64,000 nt of DNA from assembly GCA_028283145.1 (NCBI GenBank), contig JAPYNY010000012.1, positions 1 to 64,000 of the forward strand. The letters are read 5' to 3'. Under the pieces are notes generated by a model that worked only from the letters and a program-made list of their open reading frames with translations, was not told the origin of the DNA and searched no databases. The position numbers were made by a program, and so were the translations under genes. The stretch comes from Candidatus Hopanoidivorans cymbastelae (GTDB taxonomy: Bacteria; Actinomycetota; Acidimicrobiia; Acidimicrobiales; Hopanoidiivorantaceae). Positions 63,696 to 64,000 of the stretch are shown here, one piece after another; within the stretch, counting starts at the first letter, position 1, and every line of letters starts with the position of its first letter.

Positions 63696-64000
63696 AAATT
63701 GGAAGACAGTCATGGCTGTCTGTCACTACCGGCGAAAGCGGAGAATTGACATCCAGAATTTCAGTGCAACTAATTGGGACTTGGCTTAGGACAGCCTCTA
63801 TTGAACGTATTTTGGAATCAAGTTCTCTAGTGTCGTTCAGATAAACCCAGCCGCCAGTTTTCAGCCTCAAAAAAAGCTTGTCATTGCCTTGCAGTGTGAT
63901 GGAGTCAACTTTTGAGAAAACTTGTGGGTTTTTAACAAGCTCTTCAGCCACAGCCAACGCGGGTATGGCACCCTCATACCACCCTGTAGTTGTCTTTGTC
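63694..64000 (-). CDS. ftsQ: Cell division protein FtsQ, C-terminal fragment (5' end beyond window)
   Basis: A frame open to the right edge, 101 residues visible. The text ALAVAEELVKNPQVFSKVDS, then LFLRLKTGGWVYLND and IRSIEAVLSQV, ending in a ILDVNSP segment, resembles the periplasmic beta domain of FtsQ. Position immediately before ftsZ on the same strand supports this. The N-terminal POTRA and membrane segment are not in the window. Confidence 0.75.
   Translation of the reverse strand, partial: TKTTTGWYEGAIPALAVAEELVKNPQVFSKVDSITLQGNDKLFLRLKTGGWVYLNDTRELDSKIRSIEAVLSQVPISCTEILDVNSPLSPVVTDSHDCLPI

Overview
The window looks like part of an actinobacterial chromosome of roughly even base composition. 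The evidence is the conserved neighbourhood ftsQ-ftsZ-pgeF-yggS-sepF-yggT plus lspA/rluD/dnaE, the block phoH-ybeY-corC-uppS-recO-glyS-dnaG, a bacterial proteasome activator (Bpa), a mycothiol-synthase-like acetyltransferase, F420-type oxidoreductases and menaquinone genes. An Acidimicrobiia-like lineage is my best guess, but this is inference. Genes are tightly packed, with many 1-4 bp junctions and several convergent 3' overlaps.

Layout. Bases 1-5348 (minus) hold the 5' part of a giant secreted protein built from about fifteen 115-residue repeats; it runs off the left edge. Then come glpD-glpK (plus), the RNase P RNA with a clear promoter, a pilin-like protein, a zinc-ribbon/PPOX pair divergent from an LLM oxidoreductase, three tRNAs (Val, Met, Asn), an inositol-phosphatase-like gene and an alcohol dehydrogenase. 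From 16784 to 25594 (minus) runs a housekeeping block. From 25595 to 32874 (minus) are an acyl-CoA synthetase, an NAD-type formate dehydrogenase set and a YgfZ-like protein. From 32871 to 40614 (minus) lie trpE, his genes and nth. Plus-strand mshD-like and menG genes meet menA; a YyaL-type protein follows, then a UGSC selenoprotein/thiolase/OB-fold cluster, a nitroreductase, dnaE, bpa, an Rrf2 regulator, rluD, lspA, a DksA-like protein, ileS and the cell-division cluster up to a partial ftsQ.

The most notable result is that two genes that look interrupted by TGA are selenocysteine genes. The formate dehydrogenase catalytic subunit (30013-31911) has TGA at codon 80, at the family's Cys/Sec position, followed by a stem-loop with a GGUCU apical loop. 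The UGSC-family gene (45619-46146) has TGA at codon 94 followed by Gly-Ser-Cys and a compact hairpin. So the organism should decode UGA as selenocysteine, although no sel genes lie in the window. The formate dehydrogenase is also split: its iron-sulfur N-terminal half is a separate gene placed after a fused NuoE-NuoF diaphorase.

Other oddities are a HisH lacking its N-terminal half including the catalytic cysteine, a HisD-HisC fusion, a DksA/TraR protein with a histone-H1-like tail and lost zinc ligands, and a nine-base C tract just upstream of the giant repeat protein, a possible phase-variation site.
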